A stretch of 64,000 nt of DNA from Bacteroidota bacterium (GTDB lineage Bacteria > Bacteroidota > Ignavibacteria > UBA10030 > UBA8401). A model generated the notes under the pieces. That model saw nothing but the letters and a program-made list of their open reading frames with translations, did not search any database and was not told the DNA's origin. Below, one piece after another: positions 28,370 through 37,726 of this stretch (positions are counted from its first letter, which is position 1; each line of letters starts with the position of its first letter). The translations under genes were made by a program, and so were the position numbers. The DNA lies in contig JAQCAB010000002.1 in the NCBI GenBank assembly GCA_027622375.1, positions 31,663 to 95,662 of the forward strand, in the 5' to 3' direction.

Positions 28370-29089
28370 ATGACAAAATACATTAAACATAATCCAATCG
28401 AACAAGCAGAATCAATTCTGAATCATCAAAAAAACTTGGTTGGGAATTTAATGTTTGTTGAAAAGCCTGAAGAAAAAGAAATTGTTAAAACAGAAACACA
28501 AATTATTGAAGAATGGGAATCAACTTCAACACTACAAGAATTAAATTCTCAAATATGCGAATGCCAAAAATGCCGGCTTGGAGCAACGCGTAATAAATTT
28601 GTATTTGGTTCCGGTAATCCAAAAGCTGAAGTAATGTTTATTGGTGAAGCACCTGGCGCAGATGAAGATGAACAAGGTCTACCTTTTATTGGAAGGGCAG
28701 GCCAACTTTTAACAAAAATAATTGAATCAATAAATTTTACTCGTGAAGAAGTTTTTATTTGTAACATATTAAAATGCCGTCCACCAAAAAATCGTGATCC
28801 TTTACCGGATGAAATGCAAACATGTGAACCTTATTTGCAAAAACAAATCGACATAATAAAACCAAAATTAATAATGTGTTTAGGAAGAATTTCAGCACAA
28901 TCACTTTTACGATCAAATGAAACTTTAACAACGCTTCGCGAAAAAACGCACATTTATAATGGAATTAATTTAATGGTAACATATCATCCTGCAGCATTAT
29001 TACGCAATCCACATTGGAAGCGACCAACTTGGGAAGATTTAAAAAAATTTAGAGCACTATACGATAAAATGAAAAGTGAATCGAGGTAA
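28370..29089 (+). CDS. Uracil-DNA glycosylase, family 4 (iron-sulfur)
   Basis: This is a 239-residue protein of the thermostable Fe-S uracil-DNA glycosylase family. Four cysteines suited to a 4Fe-4S cluster are visible: the C-x2-C of CQKC near residue 65, one in CNILKCRPP near 135, and one in TCEPYL near 152. The active-site loop GEAPGADEDEQGLPFIGRAG is family-typical, as is the late YHPAALLRNP. It removes uracil from DNA. The first 50 residues are an extension with no recognisable domain. ATG 28370 is chosen; two in-frame TTG codons lie just before it. Confidence 0.88.
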   Translation: MTKYIKHNPIEQAESILNHQKNLVGNLMFVEKPEEKEIVKTETQIIEEWESTSTLQELNSQICECQKCRLGATRNKFVFGSGNPKAEVMFIGEAPGADEDEQGLPFIGRAGQLLTKIIESINFTREEVFICNILKCRPPKNRDPLPDEMQTCEPYLQKQIDIIKPKLIMCLGRISAQSLLRSNETLTTLREKTHIYNGINLMVTYHPAALLRNPHWKRPTWEDLKKFRALYDKMKSESR

Positions 29090-29091
29090 CT

Positions 29092-30498
29092 ATGCCAGAA
29101 TATGAAGAAAGAAAAACTCAAATATCAAATTTAGAAGGAAGAATTCCACCACAAGCAACAGATATTGAAATGGCTGTGTTGGGAGCAATGTTGATTGAAA
29201 AAGAAGCAATTACAAAAACTATCGACTTGCTTGATTCAGACTCTTTCTATAAACCTGCACATCAAAAAATATTTTTAGCAATGAGTTCACTTTTTGAAAG
29301 AAGTGAAGCGGTTGATGCAATTACAGTTGTTGAAGAATTAAGAAGACGTGGTGAATTAGATGGAATCGGGGGCGCAAGTTTTATAGCTGATTTAACAATT
29401 TCTGTTAGCTCGGCTGCAAATGTGGAATATCACGCAAAAATAATTCTTGAAAAATATATTTTACGAAGTTTGATAACTACAACTTCCGAAATTTCAAAAC
29501 GTTCTTATGCAGATTCTGAAGATGCTCTTGATTTATTGGATGATGCTGAACAAAAAATATTTTCCATTTCTGAAAAAAGAATGAAAAAAAGTTCCATTAG
29601 TATGGGAGAAGCAATTTTCCAAACAATGGAATTATTAGAAAGTATTCATGGCAAGCATGATGGCGTTACAGGAATTCCAACCGGTTTTGGTAGATTAGAT
29701 AATTTAACCGGTGGATTTCAAAAATCAGATTTAGTAATTATTGCTGGGCGGCCAAGTATGGGTAAAACAGCACTTGCTTTATCTGCAGCTCGTAATGCTG
29801 CAATTGATCACAATACTCCTGTTGGATTTTTTAGTTTAGAAATGTCAGCTCAACAATTAGTTTTGCGTTTAATTTGTGCCGAAGCTCGTGTTGATGCGCA
29901 AAGAGTTCGTACCGGCCGATTACCTGAAGATCAATGGAGACAATTAAGTACAAGAATTGGAAAATTATACCAAGCAAAAATTTTTATTGATGATACTCCT
30001 GGTCTCGGGATTCTTGAATTACGCGCGAAAGCTCGTCGCTTAAAAGTTGAACATAATATTGGAATGGTGGTTGTTGATTATTTACAATTGATGCAAGGGC
30101 CAAAAAACACTCAGAGTCGCGAGCAAGAAATTTCAAATATATCCCGCTCATTAAAAGCTTTAGCAAAAGAATTAAATATTCCCGTTGTGGCTTTATCACA
30201 AATGAATCGCGCAGTTGAAGCGAGAACAGATAAAAAACCACAACTTGCCGATTTAAGAGAATCTGGCGCAATTGAACAAGATGCTGATGTTGTAATTTTT
30301 GTTCACCGTCCAGAACGATATGGAATTTCAGAAATAGAAGGCCAATCAACAGAAGGAGCTGCTGAAATTATTTTAGGAAAACAACGAAACGGCCCAATAG
30401 GAACAATTAATTTACGCTTTATAAAAGAATATGCACGATTCGAAAACGAAGCAATGCCATCTTTTGATGAAATTAGTTCATTAACCCCAGTAGAATAA
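29092..30498 (+). CDS. dnaB: Replicative DNA helicase DnaB
   Basis: DnaB is the hexameric helicase that unwinds DNA at the replication fork. In the 468-residue protein the N-terminal primase-interaction domain opens IPPQATDIEMAVLGAML. The RecA-like domain has Walker A AGRPSMGKTAL at about residues 217-227, Walker B VVVDYLQLM, and the H4 region NISRSLKALAKELNIPVVALSQMNR (parts). No intein is present. It starts two bases after the glycosylase stop. Confidence 0.95.
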   Translation: MPEYEERKTQISNLEGRIPPQATDIEMAVLGAMLIEKEAITKTIDLLDSDSFYKPAHQKIFLAMSSLFERSEAVDAITVVEELRRRGELDGIGGASFIADLTISVSSAANVEYHAKIILEKYILRSLITTTSEISKRSYADSEDALDLLDDAEQKIFSISEKRMKKSSISMGEAIFQTMELLESIHGKHDGVTGIPTGFGRLDNLTGGFQKSDLVIIAGRPSMGKTALALSAARNAAIDHNTPVGFFSLEMSAQQLVLRLICAEARVDAQRVRTGRLPEDQWRQLSTRIGKLYQAKIFIDDTPGLGILELRAKARRLKVEHNIGMVVVDYLQLMQGPKNTQSREQEISNISRSLKALAKELNIPVVALSQMNRAVEARTDKKPQLADLRESGAIEQDADVVIFVHRPERYGISEIEGQSTEGAAEIILGKQRNGPIGTINLRFIKEYARFENEAMPSFDEISSLTPVE

Positions 30499-30506
30499 AT
30501 TATAAA

Positions 30507-31361
30507 ATGAAGTTGTTGTTAATTTTTATTTTAAACATTTCAATTGTATTTACGCAACATCAAATGGCAATTGATGATGAAACAATTTGTAATGAAAAAT
30601 TTCGATTCTCAATTTCAGATACACTTTATAAAAATCCGATAAATAAAATTATTATTGAAATTGGTAAAAGTTTTATTGGAACGCCATATATTGCAAACTC
30701 GCTTGAAGCTGGAGATGAGGAAAAACTGGTTGTTAATTTACGCGCGCTTGATTGTGTAAGTTTTTATGAAAACACTTTAGCAATTGCACGTTGTGTAAAA
30801 AAACAAAAATATACTTTTGAAAATTATAAAAAAGAACTCGAGCAAATTAGATATCGTAATGGAAAAATAGAAGGATATTGGAGTCGGCTACATTATACAA
30901 GTGATTACTTTTTTAATAATCAGGAAAAAGGAATTTTAAAAATTGTAACTCCACAAATAGCGCCAAATGATATTCTTTTAAAAATCCCAACACCACTTGA
31001 TTTTATGACTACGCATCGCGATCAGTATATCCATTTAAAAGAGAATAAAAATTTTGTGAATATGCTTGTAATTGAAGATATGATTTCAAGAAGAAGAATT
31101 GCTTATCTACCAAAAATAGAATTAAAGGAATATGAATCTAAAATTGAATCGGGAGATATTTTAGGAATCACTACAAATATAAAAGGATTGGATGTAACGC
31201 ACACAGGGATTGCATACAGAGACGAAAAAGGGATTTTAAAATTATTACACGCACCGAATGTTGGACAAAAAGTTAAAATATCAGAACAAAGTTTATCTGA
31301 ATATTTAAAAAGCAATTCAAAATTTACAGGATTAATAATAGCTCGAGCAGAAAATTTATAG
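30507..31361 (+). CDS. DUF1460 family N-acetylmuramoyl-L-alanine amidase-like protein
   Basis: This is a 284-residue exported protein (signal MKLLLIFILNISIVFTQ). The DUF1460 features are the FIGTPYIANSLE segment near residue 57 and LRALDCVSFYEN near 78, the latter carrying the catalytic cysteine of an NlpC/P60-like fold. The histidine candidate is in GLDVTHTGIAY near 230, followed by LLHAP. Proteins of this family cleave peptidoglycan stem linkages. It fits the other wall-recycling gene in the window, anmK, but is not next to it. Confidence 0.8.
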   Translation: MKLLLIFILNISIVFTQHQMAIDDETICNEKFRFSISDTLYKNPINKIIIEIGKSFIGTPYIANSLEAGDEEKLVVNLRALDCVSFYENTLAIARCVKKQKYTFENYKKELEQIRYRNGKIEGYWSRLHYTSDYFFNNQEKGILKIVTPQIAPNDILLKIPTPLDFMTTHRDQYIHLKENKNFVNMLVIEDMISRRRIAYLPKIELKEYESKIESGDILGITTNIKGLDVTHTGIAYRDEKGILKLLHAPNVGQKVKISEQSLSEYLKSNSKFTGLIIARAENL

Positions 31362-31369
31362 GATAAAAA

Positions 31370-32080
31370 ATGGGTAGAATTTTTGAAAAACGTAAATATA
31401 AAATGTTCGCTCGATTTGCGAAAATGTCAAAAGCATTTAATAGAATCGGGAGAGAAATTGTAATTGCAGTTAAATCTGGCGGCTCGGATCCTAAATTAAA
31501 CTCGCGATTAAGAATTTGTATTCAAAATGCAAAATCTGTTAACATGCCAAAAGATCGAGTTGATGCAGCAATAAAAAGAGCAACTCAAAAAGATACTTCA
31601 AATTATTCTGAAATTGTTTACGAGGGTTACGCGCCGCACGGAATTGCAGTTATAGTTGAGTGCGCAACTGATAATCCAACAAGAACAGTTGCAAGTATTC
31701 GCCATCATTTTAAAGAAAATGGCGGAACACTCGGACAAACAGGATCGATTGCTTTTGTATTTGAGAGAAAAGGTTTATTCAAAATTAAAAAAGATCTGAT
31801 TCAGGATATCGATTCATTTGAATTAGATTTAATTGATTTTGGTTTGGATGATTTAACAGGGGATGATGAATTTTTATACATTTATACTTCGTTCCATGAT
31901 TTCGGATTAATGCAAAAAGCTTTAGAAGATAAAAATATTGAAACAGCAAGTGCCGAGTTACAATATATTCCCACAACAACAAAAGAATTAATTCAAACCG
32001 AACAAGATGAGGTTCACGTGCTAATTAATACTCTCGAAGATGATGATGACGTTCAGTCAGTTTATCACACAATGCATTAA
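31370..32080 (+). CDS. yebC: YebC/PmpR family protein
   Basis: This 236-residue YebC-family protein contains the KMFARFAKMSKAFNRIGREI opening (residues 11-30) and YEGYAPHGIAVIVECATDN near residue 84. YebC proteins have been described as transcription regulators and more recently as translation factors that help ribosomes at proline-rich sequences. The family splits into subgroups that I cannot separate here. It is the last gene of the co-directional housekeeping run. Confidence 0.9.
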   Translation: MGRIFEKRKYKMFARFAKMSKAFNRIGREIVIAVKSGGSDPKLNSRLRICIQNAKSVNMPKDRVDAAIKRATQKDTSNYSEIVYEGYAPHGIAVIVECATDNPTRTVASIRHHFKENGGTLGQTGSIAFVFERKGLFKIKKDLIQDIDSFELDLIDFGLDDLTGDDEFLYIYTSFHDFGLMQKALEDKNIETASAELQYIPTTTKELIQTEQDEVHVLINTLEDDDDVQSVYHTMH

Positions 32081-32164
32081 AATTTATTTTTAAAACACTT
32101 CCTATAAATAATTAATTTATTTAAATTGTCAGAAATTATTTTATTGAACTTAATTTAAAAAATT

Positions 32165-33808
32165 ATGACAAACTCAAAACAAAATCAGTCTGCATTAATT
32201 ACACTTGTCTCAGTTTTCTTTTTTTGGGGATTTATTGCAGCATCAAACGGAGTATTTATTCCATTTTGCAAAAATTATTTTAAGCTTGATCAATTTCAAA
32301 GTCAATTAATTGATTTTGCGTTTTATCTTGCATATTACTTAGGTGCGTTAATTATTTATATAATCGGAGCAACAAGAGGAAAAGATTTAGTTTCGCATTG
32401 GGGTTATAAAAAAGGAATTATTTACGGACTACTTTTTTCAGTAATAGGCGCAATAGCAATGGTAGTTGCTGTAAATTATTATGGATTTACAGCAATATTG
32501 GCTGCGCTTTTTATTGTTGCTTTGGGATTTTCACTTCAACAAATTTGCGCGCAACCATTTGCAATCTCCTTGGGAGATCCTGCAACAGGAACTCATCGTG
32601 TAAATTTTGGTGGAGGAGTAAATTCTTTTGGAACAATGATTGGACCAATTGCAGTAGCACTTGCACTTTTTGGGACAACTACAATTACTGATGAAAAAAT
32701 TGCTTTGTTAAGTTTAAGTACAGTTACATATTTATATTTAGCGGTCGGGGGATTATTTTTACTTGTTGCGCTGATTTACCAGTTTTCAAAGAATCTACCT
32801 ACAGGAATATTAGAAGAAGATATTGAACACTCAAACAATGCAACCCGATCATTAGTTTTAATTACACTTTTACTTGCAGTTTGTTTTTATCCGGTGTTCG
32901 ATAGTTATAAAATTATTCCAGTAAGCGATTTAGAAAAACAATCATTAGAAATTTCAAGAATGCGTTGGCTCTTGGGTGCGCTTGCAGTAATTTTTGTAGG
33001 ATTACTTTATTCAAATAGAAGTGCATCAAAAAATAGCGAAGGTTGGGGAGCAATGAAGTATCCTCAACTTGTTTTAGGAATGCTTGCAATTTTTACCTAT
33101 GTGGGAGTTGAAGTTACAATTCAAAGTAATCTTGGAGAATTATTAAAACAACCTGCATTCGGTGGATTACAAGCTGCGCAAATCTCCCCATTTATTTCGA
33201 TGTATTGGGGAAGTTTAATGATTGGTCGTTGGACCGGATCAATTCCAGTTTTTAATCCATCAAAAAATTTAAAAAGTTTATTAATGGTTTTTGTACCACT
33301 ACTCGCATTTGGGATTGTAATCGGTGTAAACACTTTAGCACAAAATGATATGTCGCCACTTTACTATTATATTTTGTGTGTAATAATTCAAATAATCGCA
33401 TTTTTCATCAGTCGGGAAAAACCAGCTTTAACACTTTTAATTTTTGGGTTACTTGGAATGATGGCGATGCTTGTGGGGCTTTTCACAACCGGAACAATTT
33501 CGGTTTATGCATTTTTAAGTGGCGGATTATTTTGTTCAATTATGTGGCCTTGTATTTATTCTCTCTCAATTGCGGGATTAGGAAAATATACTTCTCAAGG
33601 CTCAGCATTTTTAATAATGATGATTTTAGGAGGTGCAATTATTCCACCAATTCAAGGCAAGCTTGCTGATATTGTTGGCATTCATTCATCATATTGGATT
33701 ACAGTTGTTTGCTTTGCCTATTTAACTTTTTTTGCATCGCGTGTTAAAAAGATTTTAAAATCTCAAGGGATTGATTACGATAAAGATTTAGCAGCAAGCG
33801 AAAATTAA
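32165..33808 (+). CDS. MFS sugar permease, FucP/glucose-galactose transporter type
   Basis: This is a 547-residue membrane protein with 12 or more hydrophobic segments. The opening [19 protein letters not shown] and [19 protein letters not shown] are characteristic of the FHS (fucose-galactose-H+ symporter) group, as are the central [14 protein letters not shown] and [20 protein letters not shown] (in parts). A longer-than-usual central loop, around residues 220-280, separates the two halves. The likely role is proton-coupled import of a hexose or N-acetylhexosamine. It ends at a strong shared terminator. Confidence 0.85.
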   Translation: MTNSKQNQSALITLVSVFFFWGFIAASNGVFIPFCKNYFKLDQFQSQLIDFAFYLAYYLGALIIYIIGATRGKDLVSHWGYKKGIIYGLLFSVIGAIAMVVAVNYYGFTAILAALFIVALGFSLQQICAQPFAISLGDPATGTHRVNFGGGVNSFGTMIGPIAVALALFGTTTITDEKIALLSLSTVTYLYLAVGGLFLLVALIYQFSKNLPTGILEEDIEHSNNATRSLVLITLLLAVCFYPVFDSYKIIPVSDLEKQSLEISRMRWLLGALAVIFVGLLYSNRSASKNSEGWGAMKYPQLVLGMLAIFTYVGVEVTIQSNLGELLKQPAFGGLQAAQISPFISMYWGSLMIGRWTGSIPVFNPSKNLKSLLMVFVPLLAFGIVIGVNTLAQNDMSPLYYYILCVIIQIIAFFISREKPALTLLIFGLLGMMAMLVGLFTTGTISVYAFLSGGLFCSIMWPCIYSLSIAGLGKYTSQGSAFLIMMILGGAIIPPIQGKLADIVGIHSSYWITVVCFAYLTFFASRVKKILKSQGIDYDKDLAASEN

Positions 33809-33832
33809 TAAAAATATTTCAACTCGAAATAA

Positions 33833-33858
33833 AAAAAGGAGTCGATTGACTCCTTTTT
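33833..33858. terminator. Bidirectional rho-independent terminator
   Basis: An 11-base perfect stem, AAAAAGGAGTC (33833-33843) and GACTCCTTTTT (33848-33858), with loop GATT. A and T runs on both sides let it end transcription of the permease from the left and of the amidohydrolase gene from the right. Confidence 0.9.
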
Positions 33859-33880
33859 AGTTTTATTGAAAAAAAATATT

Positions 33881-35164
33881 TTATTCACATAAATTTTTTA
33901 CAACAACTCCACCCTTCATTACAAAACAAATATTTTCAAGTATTGAAATATTTTCTAAAGGGCTTCCTTTTACAGCAATAATATCTGCAAATTTATTTTG
34001 TTCTATTGTTCCAATTTTGTCTTGCCACCCTAAAAGTTCCGCTGCATTAATTGTTGCAGATTGAATTGCTTCAATTGGAGTTAATCCCCATTTAACCATA
34101 TGAGAAAATTGTTTCGCATTCCACCCGTGAGGATAAACACCTGCATCGGTTCCATATGCAATTTTTACACCAGCTTTTACAGCCTTCTGAAAATTTTCTC
34201 GCTGCAATTTTCCAATCGATCTTTCTTTTTCAATTATTTTTTGCGGATAACCAAGTTTTGTAAACTCTGATAAAATATAATCGTCATTATAAATATCAGC
34301 AACAAGAAAAGTTCCATTTTGTTTCATCAATCGAATTCCCTCATCATCAATTAGACTTCCATGCTCAATTGAAGCAACTCCAGATTTTATTGCTCGCTTA
34401 ATCCCTTCGGCGCCATGAGCGTGAGCAGCAACTTTTTTATCCCACATCTTAGCTTCTTCAACAATTGCATTCATTTCTTCTTGAGAATATTGCGGTGCGC
34501 CGACAGATTCTTCTTCTGATAAAACACCGGCAGTGGCAATCATCTTAATTACATCGGCACCATTTTTTATTTCAGTTCGAATTAATTTTTTTATTTGATC
34601 AACTCCATCCGCAACACCAGAAAAATTATTAAAACTGATATATGGTGAAAAACCAGTCAAATCTCCATGGCCACCAGTTGCCCCGACAGATAAAGTTGCA
34701 ACTTGCATTCTTGGACCAATTATTTTACCGGCATCAATTGCTTTTTTTAATGATACATCAACATACTCACCAGCACCGAGATCGCGAATTGTTGTAAAGC
34801 CAGCATCAATTGTTTTTTTTGCATAAATATGAGCAGAGATTGCAGCATCGATTGGCGACTTACGGAAAATATCATCCAAATAATTTTCTGGTTGACCGGT
34901 AATGTGTGTGTGGCAATCAATAAATCCCGGCATAACAGTATAATTTGTTAAATCAATTATTTTTGTATCAGAATTAATTTTTTTAGAAATATTTTCTAAG
35001 GTTCCAACATCTTTAATTTTATCTAACTCAATTAAGATGGCTTGATTGATTAATATTTTACCAGAACGAGTATCAATTAATTTACCAACTTTAATTAAAG
35101 TAATATTTTGTGAGTTGGTAATGCATGTTAAAACCAGTGAAAATAAAAGTAATTTAGTTTTCAA
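33881..35164 (-). CDS. Secreted amidohydrolase, Xaa-Pro dipeptidase/imidazolonepropionase-like
   Basis: The 427-residue protein has a signal peptide (MKTKLLLFSLVLTCITNSQ). Metal-binding motifs of the amidohydrolase superfamily are present: DCHTHITG near residue 83, KMIATAG near 207 with the bridging lysine, AHAHGAEG near 248, IEHGSL near 267 and YGTDAGVYPHG near 337. The opening LIKVGKLIDTRSG and closing GTIEQNKFADIIAVKGSPL are usual for the secreted dipeptidase-like branch. Its substrate is probably a small peptide or cyclic amide. Its start overlaps the upstream SnoaL-like gene by 11 bases. Confidence 0.83.
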   Translation of the reverse strand: MKTKLLLFSLVLTCITNSQNITLIKVGKLIDTRSGKILINQAILIELDKIKDVGTLENISKKINSDTKIIDLTNYTVMPGFIDCHTHITGQPENYLDDIFRKSPIDAAISAHIYAKKTIDAGFTTIRDLGAGEYVDVSLKKAIDAGKIIGPRMQVATLSVGATGGHGDLTGFSPYISFNNFSGVADGVDQIKKLIRTEIKNGADVIKMIATAGVLSEEESVGAPQYSQEEMNAIVEEAKMWDKKVAAHAHGAEGIKRAIKSGVASIEHGSLIDDEGIRLMKQNGTFLVADIYNDDYILSEFTKLGYPQKIIEKERSIGKLQRENFQKAVKAGVKIAYGTDAGVYPHGWNAKQFSHMVKWGLTPIEAIQSATINAAELLGWQDKIGTIEQNKFADIIAVKGSPLENISILENICFVMKGGVVVKNLCE

Positions 35165-35576
35165 TTTTAATTCCTAATTGTTTGTACCAAGAATTTTTAT
35201 CCCAATATCCATGTTGAAGAATAATTTTTCCATTTATAATTTTGAAAAATCCGCAACCACGCATATATGATCTTTTTTTAGTGGCTTTATTTTTACCAAG
35301 AGGGTTTTGCATTGTTGACCAACCACTCCACTCAAGAGCAACCCAATTACCATCCGCAACTAAATTTACAGGAATGCAAGCTATATCAGGGAAAGTAAAA
35401 AATGTTTCTTCAAACATAATTTGAATTTTCTTTTTTCCTTTTAAAGGTTTTTCAGCAATCTGATCATTCACAGATTTATTTGTGTAAAGGGATGCAAGTA
35501 AATTTGCATTTTGTTGATTAAAAAATGTTATCCATTTTAAAACTACATCAACCGGATTTAATTTTTTCTTTTTCAT
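35154..35576 (-). CDS. NTF2/SnoaL-like fold protein
   Basis: This is a 140-residue single-domain protein with the pattern of a SnoaL-like polyketide-cyclase or steroid-isomerase fold: an N-terminal helix (VVLKWITFFNQQNANLLASLY), a central FPDIACIPVNLVADGNWVALEW strand pair (in parts), and a final MRGCGFFKIINGKII strand. These folds bind small hydrophobic ligands, sometimes with no enzymatic activity. The function is not assignable. It overlaps the GNAT gene upstream (ATGA) and the amidohydrolase gene downstream. Confidence 0.7.
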   Translation of the reverse strand: MKKKKLNPVDVVLKWITFFNQQNANLLASLYTNKSVNDQIAEKPLKGKKKIQIMFEETFFTFPDIACIPVNLVADGNWVALEWSGWSTMQNPLGKNKATKKRSYMRGCGFFKIINGKIILQHGYWDKNSWYKQLGIKIEN

Positions 35577-36037
35577 CTTTTTATTACAAAATCAGTTTCG
35601 TACATGGCATATTCCGACTCCTTCATTCCAAGTTTTGAATAAACTTCGCGAGCGGTATTATTATGTTTTTCTACATATAATCTTATACCACAAATGTTAC
35701 TATTATTTTTAGCTTCATTCAATATGTTTGTGTATAAAGATTTGTAAATCCCTAATTTCCTGTATTGAGGAAGAACATAAACGCTTTGTATCCACAAAAA
35801 TAAACCATTGCGCCAATCACTCCACTCATAAGTTATCATTAATTGGCCGACAACCGCACCATCCAATTCAGCAACTAAATAATATCCATAATTTGGATTT
35901 TTAAATAAATTTTCAACTCCACGTTTTGCAATTTCTTCGTTAAGAGGAATCCCCTCGGTTTCCATCGCCATATTTTTGTTGAATAAATTAATTGACCCAG
36001 CATCATTAATTGTAGCAATTCTGATTTTTAAATTCAT
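35573..36037 (-). CDS. GNAT family N-acetyltransferase
   Basis: A 154-residue GNAT protein. The acetyl-CoA-binding segment is VYVLPQYRKLGIYKSLY, near residues 88-104, a version of the Q/RxxGxG/A loop in which the third position is Ile-Tyr rather than Gly. The C-terminal LYVEKHNNTAREVYSKLGM is the usual last strand and helix. The substrate is unknown. It is the middle gene of a six-gene minus-strand series from anmK to the amidohydrolase. Confidence 0.85.
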   Translation of the reverse strand: MNLKIRIATINDAGSINLFNKNMAMETEGIPLNEEIAKRGVENLFKNPNYGYYLVAELDGAVVGQLMITYEWSDWRNGLFLWIQSVYVLPQYRKLGIYKSLYTNILNEAKNNSNICGIRLYVEKHNNTAREVYSKLGMKESEYAMYETDFVIKR

Positions 36038-36060
36038 GATTAATTAAATTTTATTTTTAC

Positions 36061-36879
36061 TCAGCTTATTTTTTCTGCAACTATTTCAAGAACAGTTGGA
36101 GTTATAAAAAATGCCTCGGGATTATTTTTTGAATTATCTAAAACTGCACGCACACTTTCTACCCAATCTTTTTCAACTCTTCCTAATTCTAAAAGTCGAT
36201 CAACGTGATGATAGACAAAAGTAAATGGCCACTGCCAAAAAATATCTTTCGGTGTTGCACTAAATATGTAAGGTTTTGTAAAACGGATTTTAAATCCCTC
36301 TTCTTTAAGAATTATTGGGAGTGTGTTTGCAATATCAGGCTCTCCACCAGACTCGTGCCAATTGCTAACAACATGTTCAACGAATGAATTAAGTTCCTCT
36401 GTTTGTGGAATTAAACGGAACGAGCGGTAATTTATATATTCAAAAAATATTGCAACTCCATTTTTATTTAAAGAGCTGTAAATTTTTTTTACAAGTAATT
36501 TTGGATCTGATACAAAACAAGCAACCCATCTGCACCAACTCACATCAGCTTTAATTTCAGGAAATTCATCTACCATCAAATCAAGATTAAAGGTTTTTAT
36601 ATTTTTTATATTTTCAGATTCTACTTTGTGTGAAATATAATTTGTAAAATTTGATGATCGCTCAATTGCGTAAACTTCGCCACTTAAACCAACAATTTCC
36701 GAAAGATCAAAAGAAGCGTATCCAGGACCGGCGCCAATATCAATTACCTTGCTTCCTTTTTTAATTCCGGCACGCTGCCAAGCTTCTAAAACAAATGGCT
36801 TCCAAATATCGTGCTGTAGCTTTAAACGATTGAGCTCAATTTGATCGGTTCCTAAAACGTAATCTTTATTTTGCGACAT
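36061..36879 (-). CDS. Class I SAM-dependent methyltransferase
   Basis: This is a 272-residue methyltransferase. Motif I is VIDIGAGPGYASFDLSEIV near residue 45, the acidic residue ending strand 2 is in VYAIERS, and motif post-I is NLDLMVDEFPEIKADVSWCRW (in parts) near 98-115. The family subgroup is unclear. Because menG/ubiE is otherwise missing from the window I compared it with demethylmenaquinone methyltransferase; the length and motifs do not fit. It follows the cyanophycinase-like gene after two bases. Confidence 0.8.
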   Translation of the reverse strand: MSQNKDYVLGTDQIELNRLKLQHDIWKPFVLEAWQRAGIKKGSKVIDIGAGPGYASFDLSEIVGLSGEVYAIERSSNFTNYISHKVESENIKNIKTFNLDLMVDEFPEIKADVSWCRWVACFVSDPKLLVKKIYSSLNKNGVAIFFEYINYRSFRLIPQTEELNSFVEHVVSNWHESGGEPDIANTLPIILKEEGFKIRFTKPYIFSATPKDIFWQWPFTFVYHHVDRLLELGRVEKDWVESVRAVLDNSKNNPEAFFITPTVLEIVAEKIS

Positions 36880-36881
36880 AA

Positions 36882-37721
36882 TTAATTAATATTAAATGAA
36901 TCATTTTCAGATAGAATTGTTAAAATAATATTATTTCCACGAAGAATTCCATTTTTATTTTTTGAAATAGAGTTTGCTTTACGAGCATCGTAAATAAGAA
37001 CAGAACCACTTCCAATTACTTTAAATTTATTTTCATCTTCAAAAACAATCGCAGTATTTTCATCAATTCCAACTCCAATTAATTTCGGATTTTCAAGCAC
37101 TACCGAGGTTAACCTATTATGTCTTTTTCGAAAAACAAAATGCTGATCAATTATTACATTCTTTAAAAACCCAAATCCCTTTTTTGTTTCAATATTTCCT
37201 GATAGAATTTTAACAAAAGAATTACTTGAATCATTATTTAAAAGTTCATTTCCAGTAATCATAACTTCGCTCATAACAGCAGCGCCCGCACTTGTTCCCC
37301 CAATTAAAACTCCTTTTTTAAACAACTCAAAAATTTTATTTTCAAGTTTTGTGTTTTGCAAAACCGAAGTCAATCTCGACTGATCACCACCTGTAAAAAA
37401 AACAGCAGTTATATTTTGGAATTTTGATATAACTTCATCACTATCTACAAAATCTTTATTAATATTTAAAGAAAAAGCATCAGCGCCAAAGCTTTTAAAC
37501 TTAGTTTCATATTCTAAGCCAACAGTTTCGGGGATTGAACTTGCCATTGGCAGTATTACGATTTTTGAATTTTTACCTCCAGCCATTTCCACAAAACTAT
37601 TTAACATTTCATTTGTTTCTGAACCCCCACCGATAATAAAAAGTCTACATTTATTTTGTGAAAAAGTTGTAGTAGCTAAAAGAAAAAATAAAACCAAAGT
37701 AACTCTTAAGTAGTTTCGCAT
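36882..37721 (-). CDS. Secreted cyanophycinase-like peptidase (S51)
   Basis: Start ATG 37721 gives a 279-residue protein with a signal peptide (MRNYLRVTLVLFFLLATTTFSQ). A longer frame to 37832 would overlap anmK by over 100 bases and place the signal sequence internally. S51 peptidase motifs are present: LFIIGGGSETNEM after the signal, FFTGGDQSRL near residue 118, and the nucleophile serine in GGTSAGAAV near 150. Cyanophycinases release beta-Asp-Arg dipeptides from cyanophycin; related secreted enzymes may act on other isoaspartyl peptides. An exported form suggests scavenging rather than turnover of a cell's own store. Confidence 0.82.
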   Translation of the reverse strand: MRNYLRVTLVLFFLLATTTFSQNKCRLFIIGGGSETNEMLNSFVEMAGGKNSKIVILPMASSIPETVGLEYETKFKSFGADAFSLNINKDFVDSDEVISKFQNITAVFFTGGDQSRLTSVLQNTKLENKIFELFKKGVLIGGTSAGAAVMSEVMITGNELLNNDSSNSFVKILSGNIETKKGFGFLKNVIIDQHFVFRKRHNRLTSVVLENPKLIGVGIDENTAIVFEDENKFKVIGSGSVLIYDARKANSISKNKNGILRGNNIILTILSENDSFNIN

Positions 37722-37726
37722 ATTTT

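Noticed and set aside
36061..36879. Possible menG/ubiE methyltransferase
   Set aside because: The motif I region and length do not fit UbiE, and it lies in an unrelated gene series 24 kb away from the men operon.
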